Assembly: GCF_000565285.1 (NCBI RefSeq)
Contig: NZ_APVL01000010.1
Coordinates: forward strand, 148,167-212,166
Reading direction: 5' to 3'
From: Cytobacillus firmus DS1
Lineage (GTDB): Bacteria; Bacillota; Bacilli; Bacillales; Cytobacillaceae
DNA length: 64,000 nt
This document shows positions 43,939 to 53,375 of the stretch, one piece after another; within the stretch, counting starts at the first letter, position 1; each line of letters starts with the position of its first letter. The notes beneath the pieces were generated by a model. It saw only the letters and a list, made by a program, of their open reading frames with translations. It was not told the DNA's origin and did no database searches. A program made the translations under genes and the position numbers.

Positions 43939-44984
43939 ATCCCTGGTGTATTCATTAAGACAATCGGCCATCCATCAGGATCTTCTATTGTTATTCCGCC
44001 TCTGCCCCAATATGGATTTTCCGGTTCTGTTTCCATATACCCAAAAGCAGCAAGCCTTTCGGCAATTTTGTCCCGCTCCAAACGATCTGCTACATAAAAG
44101 ACTAATAAATGCTCCTTTGTCGGCTGAGGATGCTCCATTTTTTCTTTGGATTGAGTAAATTCAAGATGGTATTGGCTATCGGGAAGGCCGATCATGATTC
44201 CATCATAACCTTCATGATTCCAAAACTCCCCGACTCTCTTCAGCCCCAGTCCTTTTTCGTAAAAGGCAATAAGTTTGTCAAGATTATTTGTCGGACGTGC
44301 AATTCGAAATTGCACAGCCGGAATGCTCCCTTCCCATTCCTTTCTCACAATCACTTCGTATGGATAATCGGGATGTTTAAACCTGGCATCCATTTGTCCT
44401 GATGCAAATATTTTAACAGGAGAAATAACGGCAGCCCTTTCAGTCGGATACCAATTCCGCCCCTCCTTAACCAGGACAAAAACCCCCTTTCTATCCCCAT
44501 AAAAGGCAAACGTCTCACTGGAATCCATTTGTTCATTTTTCAGGTACTGATCTAATACCTTCTCCATATCAGCAACATCATTAACAGGCAAACCAATCTC
44601 TCCGACATCATGCCATTGGACCCGCTTCTTTTTTATTCCCTCTAAGGGACGCTCCAGCATCTCCAGAATATTTCCGTCCGGATCAATAAAATATGCCTGC
44701 TTGCCTTTCCAAAACATGCTGTATTCGCCTTTCTGATTTGGAAGCAGCACACTTTCAGACCCTAATTTCTTATACATATGATCAAAGTATTCGGCATTTG
44801 TCCGGAAACACACATGATAAAAAGGAATCGTATCACTTTTTTCAAAAAGAACTTTTGTTGTGCCTGCCATGATCGAAAAATAACTCTCAGTTTCAGTCAG
44901 CAGCTCCATCTCCAGCACATTTGTATAAAATTCTTTCATCCTCTGCATATCATGGCACTTTAAATTCACTTGAAATATTTTCAT
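43935..44984 (-). CDS. Double VOC-domain (glyoxalase-like) protein
   Basis: 349 residues with two recognisable vicinal-oxygen-chelate modules: residues ~1-112 (VNLKCHDMQRMKEFYTNVL and YFIDPDGNILEML) and ~228-349 (RIARPTNNLDKLIAFYEKGL and ITIEDPDGWPIVLM). A middle region (~120-220) may be a third, degenerate half (HDVGEIGLPVNDVADMEKV). The family includes metal-dependent dioxygenases, glyoxalases and resistance proteins; the substrate is unknown. ATG at 44982-44984 has GGAGAGG; the open frame extends 18 codons upstream. Lies between cotE and yvbH-like. Confidence 0.83.
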   Translation of the reverse strand: MKIFQVNLKCHDMQRMKEFYTNVLEMELLTETESYFSIMAGTTKVLFEKSDTIPFYHVCFRTNAEYFDHMYKKLGSESVLLPNQKGEYSMFWKGKQAYFIDPDGNILEMLERPLEGIKKKRVQWHDVGEIGLPVNDVADMEKVLDQYLKNEQMDSSETFAFYGDRKGVFVLVKEGRNWYPTERAAVISPVKIFASGQMDARFKHPDYPYEVIVRKEWEGSIPAVQFRIARPTNNLDKLIAFYEKGLGLKRVGEFWNHEGYDGIMIGLPDSQYHLEFTQSKEKMEHPQPTKEHLLVFYVADRLERDKIAERLAAFGYMETEPENPYWGRGGITIEDPDGWPIVLMNTPGI

Positions 44985-45104
44985 CCTCGCCTCTCCCCTT
45001 TGCATCTTATAACTCCATTCTAAGGAAATTCTCTTCAAAAGGATTCAGACTAAAGATGGAAGGTGGTTTCGTTATTTCGCTTGATTTTGGCTGACAATAT
45101 GAAA

Positions 45105-45147
45105 ATATAAAAAGAAAAACTAGGAAGCAAAACCTCCTAGTTTGACA
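45105..45147 (-). terminator. Terminator after cotE
   Basis: AAACTAGGA and TCCTAGTTT arms followed by TTCTTTTT on the minus strand. Confidence 0.85.
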
Positions 45148-45693
45148 TTACTCTTCTTCAGTTCCCACCAGAAAATCCGGGTTTAAATCCTCGAATTCTT
45201 CATCTTCCACATCAAGTCCCCAAGCGTCATCATCACATTCGCACTTGTCTGGGTAGACAGCTACACAAACTTTTGTTTCGCCGATCACCTCAACCATGAA
45301 CTCTCTTTCCACTGTGACGATGATTTTGTTGCCATTTGGAGAAATGACAGCTTCGCAGCAGCTCGGCTGCTGCAGAACACGGGCGATGACATCATGGTCA
45401 TCCAAACAGTCCGGATCACGGTACTTCAATTTAATGACATCTTTATACTCAACCCGTTCGGTAACAACTTCAGTTTTTGTATTATTGTTAAAAGAGTACC
45501 AAACGTTAATGTCATAATGGCCGCAGATTTCCACTGTTTTTCCAGCTTTTTTCGCCTCGTACGTATGGTTTATGATCCAGCAGCCAAGTATGCTTGACGG
45601 ATGGTGTGACGGGCAGATCGTATGATTGGACTGTGTGAATTTACGTCCTTTCGCAACGACCGCTTTCGTTATAATCTCTCTGTAATCTCCCAT
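45148..45693 (-). CDS. cotE: CotE spore coat morphogenetic protein
   Basis: 181 residues, the same length as B. subtilis CotE, which organises the outer coat layer around the forespore. The conserved body [20 protein letters not shown] and [20 protein letters not shown] is unmistakable, and the acidic C-terminus ([14 protein letters not shown]) that recruits outer-coat proteins is intact. ATG at 45691-45693 follows GGAGGG; the frame is open ten codons upstream. In B. subtilis it is read by sigma-E and sigma-K, and separates ricA from mutS. Confidence 0.96.
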   Translation of the reverse strand: MGDYREIITKAVVAKGRKFTQSNHTICPSHHPSSILGCWIINHTYEAKKAGKTVEICGHYDINVWYSFNNNTKTEVVTERVEYKDVIKLKYRDPDCLDDHDVIARVLQQPSCCEAVISPNGNKIIVTVEREFMVEVIGETKVCVAVYPDKCECDDDAWGLDVEDEEFEDLNPDFLVGTEEE

Positions 45694-46000
45694 TGCGAGC
45701 GAACCCTCCTCATTCATTTTCAATTCATCCTATGCGGGATATTAGACTAGTGTGCGATAATTTTTATGAATGTTAGGCAAAAGTATTGGCATGATTTATA
45801 GTATGCCGGAAGCGGGCGAATGTTCCGGTCTGAACAAATCCGGCAAGAGAATTAAATATGTAAAATGCCTGCCTTAAGTAAATGAATTTACTTCACAATA
45901 GGTAAGTAATTGAAAAATGCACGTTTGTCCTATTACACCAGCGGAGACAGCTTGGCTAATGAATCAATATAATAAACTATCGATAAGGAGGTGAACAGGA

Positions 46001-46375
46001 ATGGCAGACAAGGAGAACTCCAGCTATAAAGTTTCAATCAATGGAAAAGAGCTGACAGGGGAAGAAGCAAAACAATATGCAGAACAAATGGTTGCCAAAA
46101 TTACTGAATCATTGGGCGGAATTTATACAAAAGGATTAGAAAAAATTCAGTCTGAAGAGTTAAAAGGAAATATAATGGAATCTCTTAAGCCATTGAAAAA
46201 CTTGGATGGCCTTTTCGCTAAAAATTCCTCCGGGATCGGGAATATGATTCCAGCATTAAAAAATCTGCTGCCTGTTGTGGAAACATCCGAGGATTACAAA
46301 CAGGTGAAACTATCTGTAAACGGTAAAAAACTTTTGGATTTAGATCTTACCGACATGATGAAGAAAGATTCATAA
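46001..46375 (+). CDS. Hypothetical protein, first gene of a three-gene cassette
   Basis: 124 residues, unrecognised. No signal peptide or membrane helix. The N-terminal SYKVSINGKELTGEEAKQYA and C-terminal YKQVKLSVNGKKLLDLDL look like related short strands (VSINGKEL / LSVNGKKL) flanking a helical middle (EQMVAKITESLGGIYTKGL). A strong AAGGAGGTGA lies 7 nt before the ATG. With the next two genes it forms a compact same-strand unit facing cotE on the other side. Adjacency to cotE hints at a spore role; nothing in the sequence proves it. Confidence 0.72.
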   Translation: MADKENSSYKVSINGKELTGEEAKQYAEQMVAKITESLGGIYTKGLEKIQSEELKGNIMESLKPLKNLDGLFAKNSSGIGNMIPALKNLLPVVETSEDYKQVKLSVNGKKLLDLDLTDMMKKDS

Positions 46376-46418
46376 TCTGGACATCAGCCACTTCAATCAA
46401 TTGAAGGAGGTGAAAACC

Positions 46419-46715
46419 ATGCTATCAAGATGCTACGACGATTACGAAAATGACAATAGCGTATTGCCAAGCGGAGGAGCAGTAAATGGAGCAGACAGCG
46501 GCAACGAAGCTGAAGCTTTTACTTTCGCTGCACAAGCCAACCTTCCGCAAACAAACCTGAACGGGCAAATACCGATTTCAGGAGGCGGATTTGCTGTCAA
46601 TGCTGCACTGATCAACATTCCGATTCTTTCAGCTCAATATAATATTGCAAATGGAGGAGACTCCACAGCCATTTCTGTAAACACTACAACTCAGCAGCAA
46701 AGCAATAAAGCGTAA
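46419..46715 (+). CDS. Hypothetical protein, second gene of the cassette
   Basis: 98 residues, acidic N-terminus (MLSRCYDDYENDNSVLPSGG) then a Ala/Asn/Gln/Thr-rich low-complexity body ending NTTTQQQSNKA. The middle FAVNAALINIPILSAQYNIA is hydrophobic enough for surface or assembly roles. It has one Cys and no signal peptide. AAGGAGGTGA has 7-nt spacing to the ATG at 46419; the frame is open from a TTG six codons earlier that is inside that site. The composition resembles small spore surface proteins only in general character; function unknown. Confidence 0.72.
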   Translation: MLSRCYDDYENDNSVLPSGGAVNGADSGNEAEAFTFAAQANLPQTNLNGQIPISGGGFAVNAALINIPILSAQYNIANGGDSTAISVNTTTQQQSNKA

Positions 46716-46778
46716 TATAAATAAAGCCATTTTTCTATGCAGAGTCTAAAAATGTCCAAAAAGAAGGGAGGGAGTACC

Positions 46779-47129
46779 ATGCTAAGTCAAAATATGCAAA
46801 AGCTGGATCTGGAACCGGAAGTCCTCAAGCAGCTGGGTATTCCAAAGGAGTTTATTGATATGGCTGCAGAAGCAGGAATACCGTCAATCAATAACCATGC
46901 TGCCGGCGGAAAGGGCGGACGGGCTATTAATCTCACATATGTGGATAATTACTCGACATTGCTCCTTGTTTATACTTTCCTTCTTAACTTTTTGGACAAA
47001 AAGTCTGATGATGCAGGAACTAAAATGCTCAATCAATCCTTGCTGTCGACATTAAATGCTGCGATTATCGAACAGCAGGAGTATAGAAAAGAATTTTTAA
47101 AGGCAGTAGAACTATTGAGAAACCAATAA
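46779..47129 (+). CDS. Hypothetical protein, third gene of the cassette
   Basis: 116 residues. It starts MLSQNMQKLDLEPEVLKQLG, has a Gly-rich patch (NNHAAGGKGGRAINLTYVDN, residues ~33-52), then a helical, partly hydrophobic half (LLLVYTFLLNFLDKKSDD, about 57-74) and a Gln/Lys-rich helix at the end. GGAGGGAG is 5 nt from the ATG at 46779; the frame opens 14 codons earlier. Shares the MLS- opening with the second gene. No family recognised. A bidirectional terminator at 47189-47223 ends the unit. Confidence 0.72.
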   Translation: MLSQNMQKLDLEPEVLKQLGIPKEFIDMAAEAGIPSINNHAAGGKGGRAINLTYVDNYSTLLLVYTFLLNFLDKKSDDAGTKMLNQSLLSTLNAAIIEQQEYRKEFLKAVELLRNQ

Positions 47130-47188
47130 ATGGCCCCCCCCACAACCCATGGCCAATACCAATTCCTCCCTTTAATATATAGAACGTA

Positions 47189-47225
47189 AAAAACACCCTG
47201 CACTAATTGGTGCAGGGTGTTTCGC
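47189..47225. terminator. Bidirectional terminator, cassette / ricA
   Basis: AACACCCTGCA and TGCAGGGTGTT arms, T-rich on both sides, between convergent units. Confidence 0.85.
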
Positions 47226-47235
47226 TATCTGTTAA

Positions 47236-47661
47236 TTAATGGCTGCAGCTGCTGTTGCTGATTTTTGAACCCGTTTCGCCGCTCAGGAGATTTCCGCCTG
47301 TGGATGTAATAACTTCGTCAGTTACAGTGTTGGAAATCGTATTAGCCACAATCTGCAGCAATTCATTAACATCCACCTGGGATTGCTTGAATTCCTGGAC
47401 AACCGGGATTTCATCCAGCTGCTGTTCCAACTGGGCAATTTTTTCTTCCGTTTTCTTTAACGCTTCAGCTTTACCATAGTGCTGAAGATTGACAGCCTGC
47501 TTTTGCAAGCCTTTGATTGTTGTAATGGTAGCACTAACCTTTTCGTTTTCATTAATCTGTGCTTCTGCACGCTTGAAGAAATCCACTTCTTCAGTCTCTG
47601 CAATCATGCGTGCCAATTCCATCGCACGTTCTACAATCTCATCTTTTGTGTATTTAGCCAT
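47236..47661 (-). CDS. ricA: RicA (YmcA) regulatory protein
   Basis: 141 residues, corresponding to YmcA/RicA. With RicF and RicT it forms the Y-complex, which carries Fe-S clusters and acts with RNase Y (also in this window) in mRNA maturation, competence, biofilm formation and sporulation. The helical core (KDEIVERAMELARMIAETEE and AQINENEKVSATITTIKGLQ) is typical; the C-terminal tail (GSKISNSSCSH) carries the Cys near the end. Its start touches the miaB stop, so both are co-transcribed. Confidence 0.93.
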   Translation of the reverse strand: MAKYTKDEIVERAMELARMIAETEEVDFFKRAEAQINENEKVSATITTIKGLQKQAVNLQHYGKAEALKKTEEKIAQLEQQLDEIPVVQEFKQSQVDVNELLQIVANTISNTVTDEVITSTGGNLLSGETGSKISNSSCSH

Positions 47662-49211
47662 TATTGCTTCACCTCAACCGCATCTAGTTCTTCAACCATT
47701 TCTCCGTTTAGAGACCAAGTCTTTGCATCGGTTACTTTTACTTTTACAATTTTGCCGATCGCTGTTTTTGGCCCCTTAAAGTTTACTAGCTTGTTCTTTC
47801 TTGTGTATCCTGCAAGAATTTCAGGATTGTTCTTGCTTTCCCCTTCTACAAGAACTTCGACAGTCTGGCCTTTATATTGTTTCATTGCCTCTGCCGATAA
47901 TTCATTTACAACTGCATTAAGGCGCTGAAGGCGCTCTTTCTTTACTTCCATTGGAACGTTATCCACCATATTGGCGGCTGGTGTACCTTCACGAGGTGAG
48001 TAAATGAACGTATAAGCAGCTTCGAAACCTACCTCCCTGTATAGGGAAATTGTTTCTTCAAATTGCTCTTCTGTTTCATTAGGATAGCCAACGATGATAT
48101 CAGTTGTGAAAGTTGCCCCTGGAATAGCCGCTTTAATTTTGCGAACCAGCTCCAAGTATTGTTCCCTTGTATATTTACGTGCCATGATTTTCAAGACATC
48201 CGTAGAACCGGATTGAACCGGAAGGTGAATGTGTTCTACCAGATTTCCTCCTTTGGCAAGCACTTCAATCAGATGATCATCAAAGTCGCGCGGATGGCTG
48301 GTTGTAAAACGTACACGCGGAATATCGATTTTACGCATTTCATCCATTAAATCGCCCAGACCATATTTCATATCCTCAAAATCTTTTCCATAAGCGTTTA
48401 CGTTTTGCCCAAGGAGGGTAATTTCCTGATAGCCCTGTGCCGCTAACTGGCGCACTTCCTGAATGATGTCCTCAGGACGTCTACTCCGCTCTTTTCCGCG
48501 TGTATATGGAACGATGCAGTAAGTGCAGAATTTATCACAGCCGTACATAATGTTAACCCAGGCTTTGATATTGCCGCGGCGCACTTTTGGAAGGTTTTCA
48601 ATTACATCCCCTTCCTTAGACCATACTTCAATAACCATTTCCTTTGACATATAGGCTTCTTGAAGAATGTTAGGAAGACGATGGATATTGTGTGTTCCAA
48701 AAATCATATCTACCTGGTTATATGTTTTAAGAATCTTGTTAACAACCGATTCTTCCTGTGACATACACCCGCAGACCCCAATCAGAAGATCCGGTTTTTC
48801 TTTTTTTAAATGTTTAAGATGGCCAAGTTCTCCAAACACTTTATTCTCGGCATTTTCCCGTATGGCACATGTATTAAGCAAAATGACATTCGCATCTTCC
48901 ACTGAGTCTGTAGGCTCATATCCTAGACCAAGGAAAATGCCGGCCATTACTTCTGTATCATGCTCGTTCATCTGGCAGCCGTATGTGCGGATATAGAATT
49001 TGCGTCCATTTCCCATGCCGTGAAATTCTTCAGGGATGTTAAAATCTTTATGATATTTTACTTCTTCTTTACCGCGTTTTTTCGCTTCCTTTAAGGAAGG
49101 TGCAGTGTAAACAGTTTCAAAGTATTTGCTGTAATCTTTTACGGATTTTTTGTCCGAAGGATTTGCTGTTTGCACTTGCTGACTTTCTAAGCGTTGTTTT
49201 TCGTTCATCAT
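47661..49211 (-). CDS. miaB: MiaB tRNA methylthiotransferase
   Basis: 516 residues. The N-terminal UPF0004 domain contributes three Cys ([27 protein letters not shown]) to one Fe-S cluster. The radical-SAM domain has [20 protein letters not shown] (C-x3-C-x2-C) for the other, and a C-terminal TRAM domain binds tRNA. It adds the 2-methylthio group to i6A37 made by MiaA. GGGGATAA precedes the double ATG. Cotranscribed with ricA, as in B. subtilis. Confidence 0.97.
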   Translation of the reverse strand: MMNEKQRLESQQVQTANPSDKKSVKDYSKYFETVYTAPSLKEAKKRGKEEVKYHKDFNIPEEFHGMGNGRKFYIRTYGCQMNEHDTEVMAGIFLGLGYEPTDSVEDANVILLNTCAIRENAENKVFGELGHLKHLKKEKPDLLIGVCGCMSQEESVVNKILKTYNQVDMIFGTHNIHRLPNILQEAYMSKEMVIEVWSKEGDVIENLPKVRRGNIKAWVNIMYGCDKFCTYCIVPYTRGKERSRRPEDIIQEVRQLAAQGYQEITLLGQNVNAYGKDFEDMKYGLGDLMDEMRKIDIPRVRFTTSHPRDFDDHLIEVLAKGGNLVEHIHLPVQSGSTDVLKIMARKYTREQYLELVRKIKAAIPGATFTTDIIVGYPNETEEQFEETISLYREVGFEAAYTFIYSPREGTPAANMVDNVPMEVKKERLQRLNAVVNELSAEAMKQYKGQTVEVLVEGESKNNPEILAGYTRKNKLVNFKGPKTAIGKIVKVKVTDAKTWSLNGEMVEELDAVEVKQ

Positions 49212-49465
49212 TTATCCCCTTTCTCTTTCTCCTGAGCAGCATCTATCATTTAAACTCATTTTTCAGCAATTATAATGTTGTGCAATATATATGTGCACAT
49301 TATTATAGTATAAGGCTTTCTGATAGTTAAAACAATAGAAAACCGCTGTCTGCTACTTTTCAGCAGCTATTACTTGTATGTACGATCAGGGATATTTTTA
49401 ATCCTGCACAATGACTAATACTAGACTAAATTTAGTATTTTGTGTGTGACAAGTGTCACATTAGA

Positions 49466-49503
49466 CTCAAAAAAAGAAGCCCGGGTGCCCCGAGCTTCTA
49501 ACT
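49466..49503 (-). terminator. Terminator after the oxidoreductase pair
   Basis: AGAAGCTCGGG and CCCGGGCTTCT arms followed by six T on the minus strand. Confidence 0.85.
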
Positions 49504-49504
49504 A

Positions 49505-50371
49505 TTACATAAATTCAGCTGCAAGTTTATCAAAGTGAGCTTGATCAAGTTCAAGATCCGCTTGTGATAATGGAGTTTCAGAGTAACCTGAAAGCAGCTC
49601 CTGATAAGACTTTCGCTCTGTGTCCTGGTAGATTAGGCCAGTTACAAGACCGCTGTGCTTCATAAGAGTCTGCATAGCCATTTCGCGGCTTGAATGATCA
49701 TAGCCTTCCACATCGCTAAGCTTTGTCAGATTTTCTTTAAACCAGTCATATGTGTTTACTTTGTTATATGTAACACATGGACTGAACACGTTAATTAAAG
49801 AGAAGCCATCATGCTTGATTCCTGCTTCAATTAACGCAGTCAGATCTTTAAGGTCAGTTGAGAAGCTCTGTGCTACGAAAGTCGCACCAGCTGTTAATGC
49901 CATTTCCATTGGAGAAATCGCCTGTTCAATAGACCCTTGCGGAGTAGACTTAGTTTTGAAACCAGCCGCAGAACGAGGTGAAGTCTGTCCTTTTGTTAAA
50001 CCATAGATTTGGTTATCCATTACGATATATGTGATGTTCACATTTCGGCGGATCGCATGGATCGTATGGCCCATACCGATTGCGAATCCATCTCCGTCAC
50101 CGCCGGATGCGATAACTGTTAAATCCCGGTTAGCCATTTTTACACCTTGGGCGATCGGAAGTGAACGTCCATGAATGCCATGGAAACCATATGAATTGAT
50201 ATAACCGGAAATACGTCCGGAACAGCCGATGCCTGATACGACAGCTAAGTTCTCAGGCTCTAAACCAACGTTTGCTGCCGCACGCTGAATTGCAGCCTGC
50301 ACGGAGAAGTCTCCACAGCCCGGGCACCAGTTTGGTTTTACATTATTTCGAAAGTCTTTAAATGTGGCCAT
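49505..50371 (-). CDS. korB: 2-oxoacid:ferredoxin oxidoreductase, beta subunit
   Basis: 288 residues. TPP-binding subunit with WCPGCGDFS near residue 15 and GIGCSGRISGY near 48 (Fe-S and TPP ligands) and GDGDGFAIGMGHTIHAIRRN near 93, the Mg-TPP site. Together with the adjacent alpha subunit it decarboxylates a 2-oxoacid (most often 2-oxoglutarate in Bacillus relatives) to acyl-CoA, reducing ferredoxin. Starts directly after korA. No separate ferredoxin (delta) subunit is adjacent. Confidence 0.92.
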   Translation of the reverse strand: MATFKDFRNNVKPNWCPGCGDFSVQAAIQRAAANVGLEPENLAVVSGIGCSGRISGYINSYGFHGIHGRSLPIAQGVKMANRDLTVIASGGDGDGFAIGMGHTIHAIRRNVNITYIVMDNQIYGLTKGQTSPRSAAGFKTKSTPQGSIEQAISPMEMALTAGATFVAQSFSTDLKDLTALIEAGIKHDGFSLINVFSPCVTYNKVNTYDWFKENLTKLSDVEGYDHSSREMAMQTLMKHSGLVTGLIYQDTERKSYQELLSGYSETPLSQADLELDQAHFDKLAAEFM

Positions 50372-52108
50372 TTAGAACAACTCCTTGCATTTTGTGTGAA
50401 TTTCATGCGGCAAGAATGGATTTCCGTCGTACTTTAATAGCTTATAAACTTTCTCAGCATGTCCGACGTTCATCTTCATGATGTTCGCTAATTGTCCTGT
50501 AGCATTGTTTTCAACTACGGCAATTTTCTTAGCTGTTTTTACAAGCGGCAATAAATCATCAGTTGGGAAAGGATGAATCAGGCGAACTTGTGCATGGTTT
50601 ACTTTAATGCCGTCCTGTTCAAGCCTGCTCATAGCTTCCTCAATTGCACCTCTTGTTGAGTTGAAGCCAACGATCAGCAAGTCCGCTTCTTCATGAGGAG
50701 CATTCTTGTGAACAGGTGTATTGAATCTAATATTTTCCACTTTGCGGAAACGCTTATCCATTTGCGCGTTGCGGTTTGCAGCTGATTCTGAAGGTTTTCC
50801 GGTTTCATCATGTTCAACACCTGTCACATGGTGGATTCCGTTCTTCATGCCAGGAATTACACGTGGAGAAACTCCATCTTCTGTAACTTCAAAGCGCTTA
50901 AAATAGCCTTTGTTTTCAATTTCAGGAAGTTCTTCTGTAACAAGCTTTCCGCGGCGGATTTCAACCTTACTGAAATCAAGCGGCTCCACTGTCTGTTTTC
51001 CAAGAGAAAGCTGCAAATCTGATAGGATAATAACCGGGCACTGGTATTCCTCTGCCAGGTTGAAAGCTTCAGCAGTATCATAGAATGCTTCCTGTACAGT
51101 GCTTGGAGCAAGAACGATTTTTGGAATCTCGCCATGAGTACCGTAAATCATTGCCATTAAATCAGACTGCTCCTGTTTTGTCGGAAGTCCTGTAGAAGGT
51201 CCTCCACGCTGTGTATCCACGATAACCAGCGGTGTTTCAGTTATCCCTGAAAGGCCGATCGCTTCCATCTTTAGGGAAAGTCCAGGACCGGCAGATGCTG
51301 TAAGTGAACGGACACCTGCGTAGTTTGCACCGATTGCCATTGTGACCGCGGCAATTTCATCTTCTGTCTGGATAACAGATCCGCCAAGCGCAGGAAGCTT
51401 TTTAATCAGGTATTCCATGATTTCGGATGCAGGTGTAATTGGGTAAGCGGCCATAAAGCGGCAGCCGCCTGCAAGCGCACCAAGAGCGATCGCATCGTTT
51501 CCGATCATAAATAAACGCTTCAGCCCGTCAGCTTTTTCAAGCTCCATTAATTCCACATCATCGCTAAGCTTTTCTTTCATGAAATCAAAGCCTGCCTGAA
51601 TGGCTTCCATGTTCTTATCGACAACCTGCTGTCCTTTTCGTCCAAAAATCTCTTGAACTACTTCTTCAAATACTTTAATATCTAAATTTAGAACTGCACA
51701 TGTCGCACCAACAGCAACCATGTTTTTCATCAGGGATGTTCCAAGCTCAGTAGCAATCTCTGTAAAAGGCACTGCAAACAAAGCTGCATTCGTATCTTCT
51801 GGCTGTTTAGGATCAAATTTTGCATCTGCAATCATGATCCCTTTATCGTGAAGTTCTTTGTAGTTTAAATCGATTGTTTCCTGGTCGAAAGCTACCAGAA
51901 TATCTAAATCGTCTGAAATAGAACGGATTTGTGACGTGCTGACGCGAATCTTGTTGTTCGTGTGCCCGCCTTTAATACGCGATGAAAAGTGGCGGTAACC
52001 GTACAGGTAGTAGCCTAAACGATTTAGCGCAATGGAAAAAATCTCTCCGGTACTTTCAATACCTTCCCCTTGCTGTCCTCCAACTTTCCATGAAAGTTGA
52101 TTGATCAT
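50372..52108 (-). CDS. korA: 2-oxoacid:acceptor oxidoreductase, alpha (fused gamma-alpha) subunit
   Basis: 578 residues: an N-terminal gamma-type domain (about 1-185, GQQGEGIESTGEIFSIAL) fused to the pyrimidine-binding alpha domain (about 200-450, AYPITPASEIMEYL and TASAGPGLSLKMEAIGLSG) and a C-terminal part. The fusion is the standard arrangement in two-subunit KorAB enzymes. GGGG-type ribosome site precedes the ATG; a promoter lies ~55 bp upstream. Located between miaB and the M19 dipeptidase, as in several Bacillaceae but not B. subtilis. Confidence 0.92.
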   Translation of the reverse strand: MINQLSWKVGGQQGEGIESTGEIFSIALNRLGYYLYGYRHFSSRIKGGHTNNKIRVSTSQIRSISDDLDILVAFDQETIDLNYKELHDKGIMIADAKFDPKQPEDTNAALFAVPFTEIATELGTSLMKNMVAVGATCAVLNLDIKVFEEVVQEIFGRKGQQVVDKNMEAIQAGFDFMKEKLSDDVELMELEKADGLKRLFMIGNDAIALGALAGGCRFMAAYPITPASEIMEYLIKKLPALGGSVIQTEDEIAAVTMAIGANYAGVRSLTASAGPGLSLKMEAIGLSGITETPLVIVDTQRGGPSTGLPTKQEQSDLMAMIYGTHGEIPKIVLAPSTVQEAFYDTAEAFNLAEEYQCPVIILSDLQLSLGKQTVEPLDFSKVEIRRGKLVTEELPEIENKGYFKRFEVTEDGVSPRVIPGMKNGIHHVTGVEHDETGKPSESAANRNAQMDKRFRKVENIRFNTPVHKNAPHEEADLLIVGFNSTRGAIEEAMSRLEQDGIKVNHAQVRLIHPFPTDDLLPLVKTAKKIAVVENNATGQLANIMKMNVGHAEKVYKLLKYDGNPFLPHEIHTKCKELF

Positions 52109-52156
52109 GTCTTACACCCCTTTAGATACGTTAAGAAATTATGTAAAAACGCTTAT

Positions 52157-52186
52157 TTAATATCAGTGTAGTACTTGTCCAGTCAA
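52157..52186 (-). promoter_or_regulatory. korAB promoter candidate
   Basis: TTGACT (52181-52186) and TATTAA (52157-52162) on the minus strand, 18 bp apart. The remaining spacer to 52408 is AT-rich with no gene. Confidence 0.55.
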
Positions 52187-52408
52187 TCCCGTTATTTCAA
52201 CATGCATTTAAGGCTATATTCCGGAAGATGGATGGGTACTAAACGCTTTCAATTCTAGACCTATGTGTCTAAAAAAGCAACCCTTTCCGAATATTTATCA
52301 GTTAAAAGATGAATATTTTTTTATTTTTTGAAAAATCTTAAAAAGATCATTTAATTTTCGTTTTTTGAAGTTCCTCGCATACCTTGATATATAGTTTTTT
52401 CACCATTT

Positions 52409-53332
52409 TCACCTTGGAAACCTGCTATAAAAATTGCGAAATAAAAATTTTTCAGCTTGTATATCAGAATAATATTTTAACAGTTCATTTATCAGGCTAT
52501 CGTATTTTCTTGCATCCTCCAAATCTGCAACTCTTCCATCCGTACCGTCAAAATCCGAACCAAAGCCCACATGATTTTCTCCTCCAAGTGAACATATATG
52601 CTCAAGGTGTCTTAGGATGTCAGTAATTGTGGCTGTTTGTTTTCCAGATAAAAATTCAGTCACAAATGTAATGCCCATCACACTGTCCCGGTCAATCAGA
52701 GCTTCGATCTGTTCGTTTGATAAATTGCGGGGATTCTGGCACATCGAATAGCAGTTTGAATGGGTGGCAACCGGATAGTCGGCCCATTCCATAACATCCC
52801 AGAAGCCCCGTTCAGAAAGATGGGAAACATCACACCATGCTTTGCTGGCATTTAATTCATAAACCACCCCTTTGCCAAATGAAGAAAGGCCTGCGCCCCT
52901 TTCTTCAAGCACTCCATCAGCTGCACAGTTTGCATAATTCCAGGTCAATCCCACTGAAGATACTCCCAGCCTGAGAAGAGTCTTCAGTTTTAGCAGATCG
53001 CAGCCAACTGCATCACATCCCTCCAGTGTCAGCACTGCCCCTATTTCATCATCCTGCAGCAGGTCGATGTCCCGGGTACTTCTAATGAGCTTTAACTGCG
53101 GATTGGGTTTAAGGACTTTCTCGTAAAACAGATCTGTCATATACAGGGCTGCATTGAACTTCATTTCAGGATGGATGGAATCCGGAACATATATGGCAAA
53201 GCACTGAACCTTTATGCGGGATGCCTGCAGCGCTTCCAGATTTACCTGAAGACTGCCTGAATTTTGAAAGTTAACCCTTTTGTCCATAAACATTTTATAT
53301 AGAACATCACAATGCGCATCATATATTTTCAA
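52409..53332 (-). CDS. M19-family membrane dipeptidase
   Basis: 307-residue zinc dipeptidase of the renal-dipeptidase family. It begins KIYDAHCDVLYKMF, whose H-x-D is the first zinc ligand pair, followed by LTLEGCDAVGCDL (Glu bridge) and catalytic His residues in CDVSHLSERGFW and VATHSNC. GFGSDFDG near residue 265 is the family terminal motif. The start is a TTG at 53330-53332 with GGAGGAA 8 nt upstream. Cytosolic, no signal peptide. Downstream of spoVS, as in many Bacillus; in-vivo substrate unknown. Confidence 0.9.
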   Translation of the reverse strand: MKIYDAHCDVLYKMFMDKRVNFQNSGSLQVNLEALQASRIKVQCFAIYVPDSIHPEMKFNAALYMTDLFYEKVLKPNPQLKLIRSTRDIDLLQDDEIGAVLTLEGCDAVGCDLLKLKTLLRLGVSSVGLTWNYANCAADGVLEERGAGLSSFGKGVVYELNASKAWCDVSHLSERGFWDVMEWADYPVATHSNCYSMCQNPRNLSNEQIEALIDRDSVMGITFVTEFLSGKQTATITDILRHLEHICSLGGENHVGFGSDFDGTDGRVADLEDARKYDSLINELLKYYSDIQAEKFLFRNFYSRFPR

Positions 53333-53375
53333 GCGTTCTTCCTCCCTCTTTTTCTCCGTAGCATTATCTTATTAA

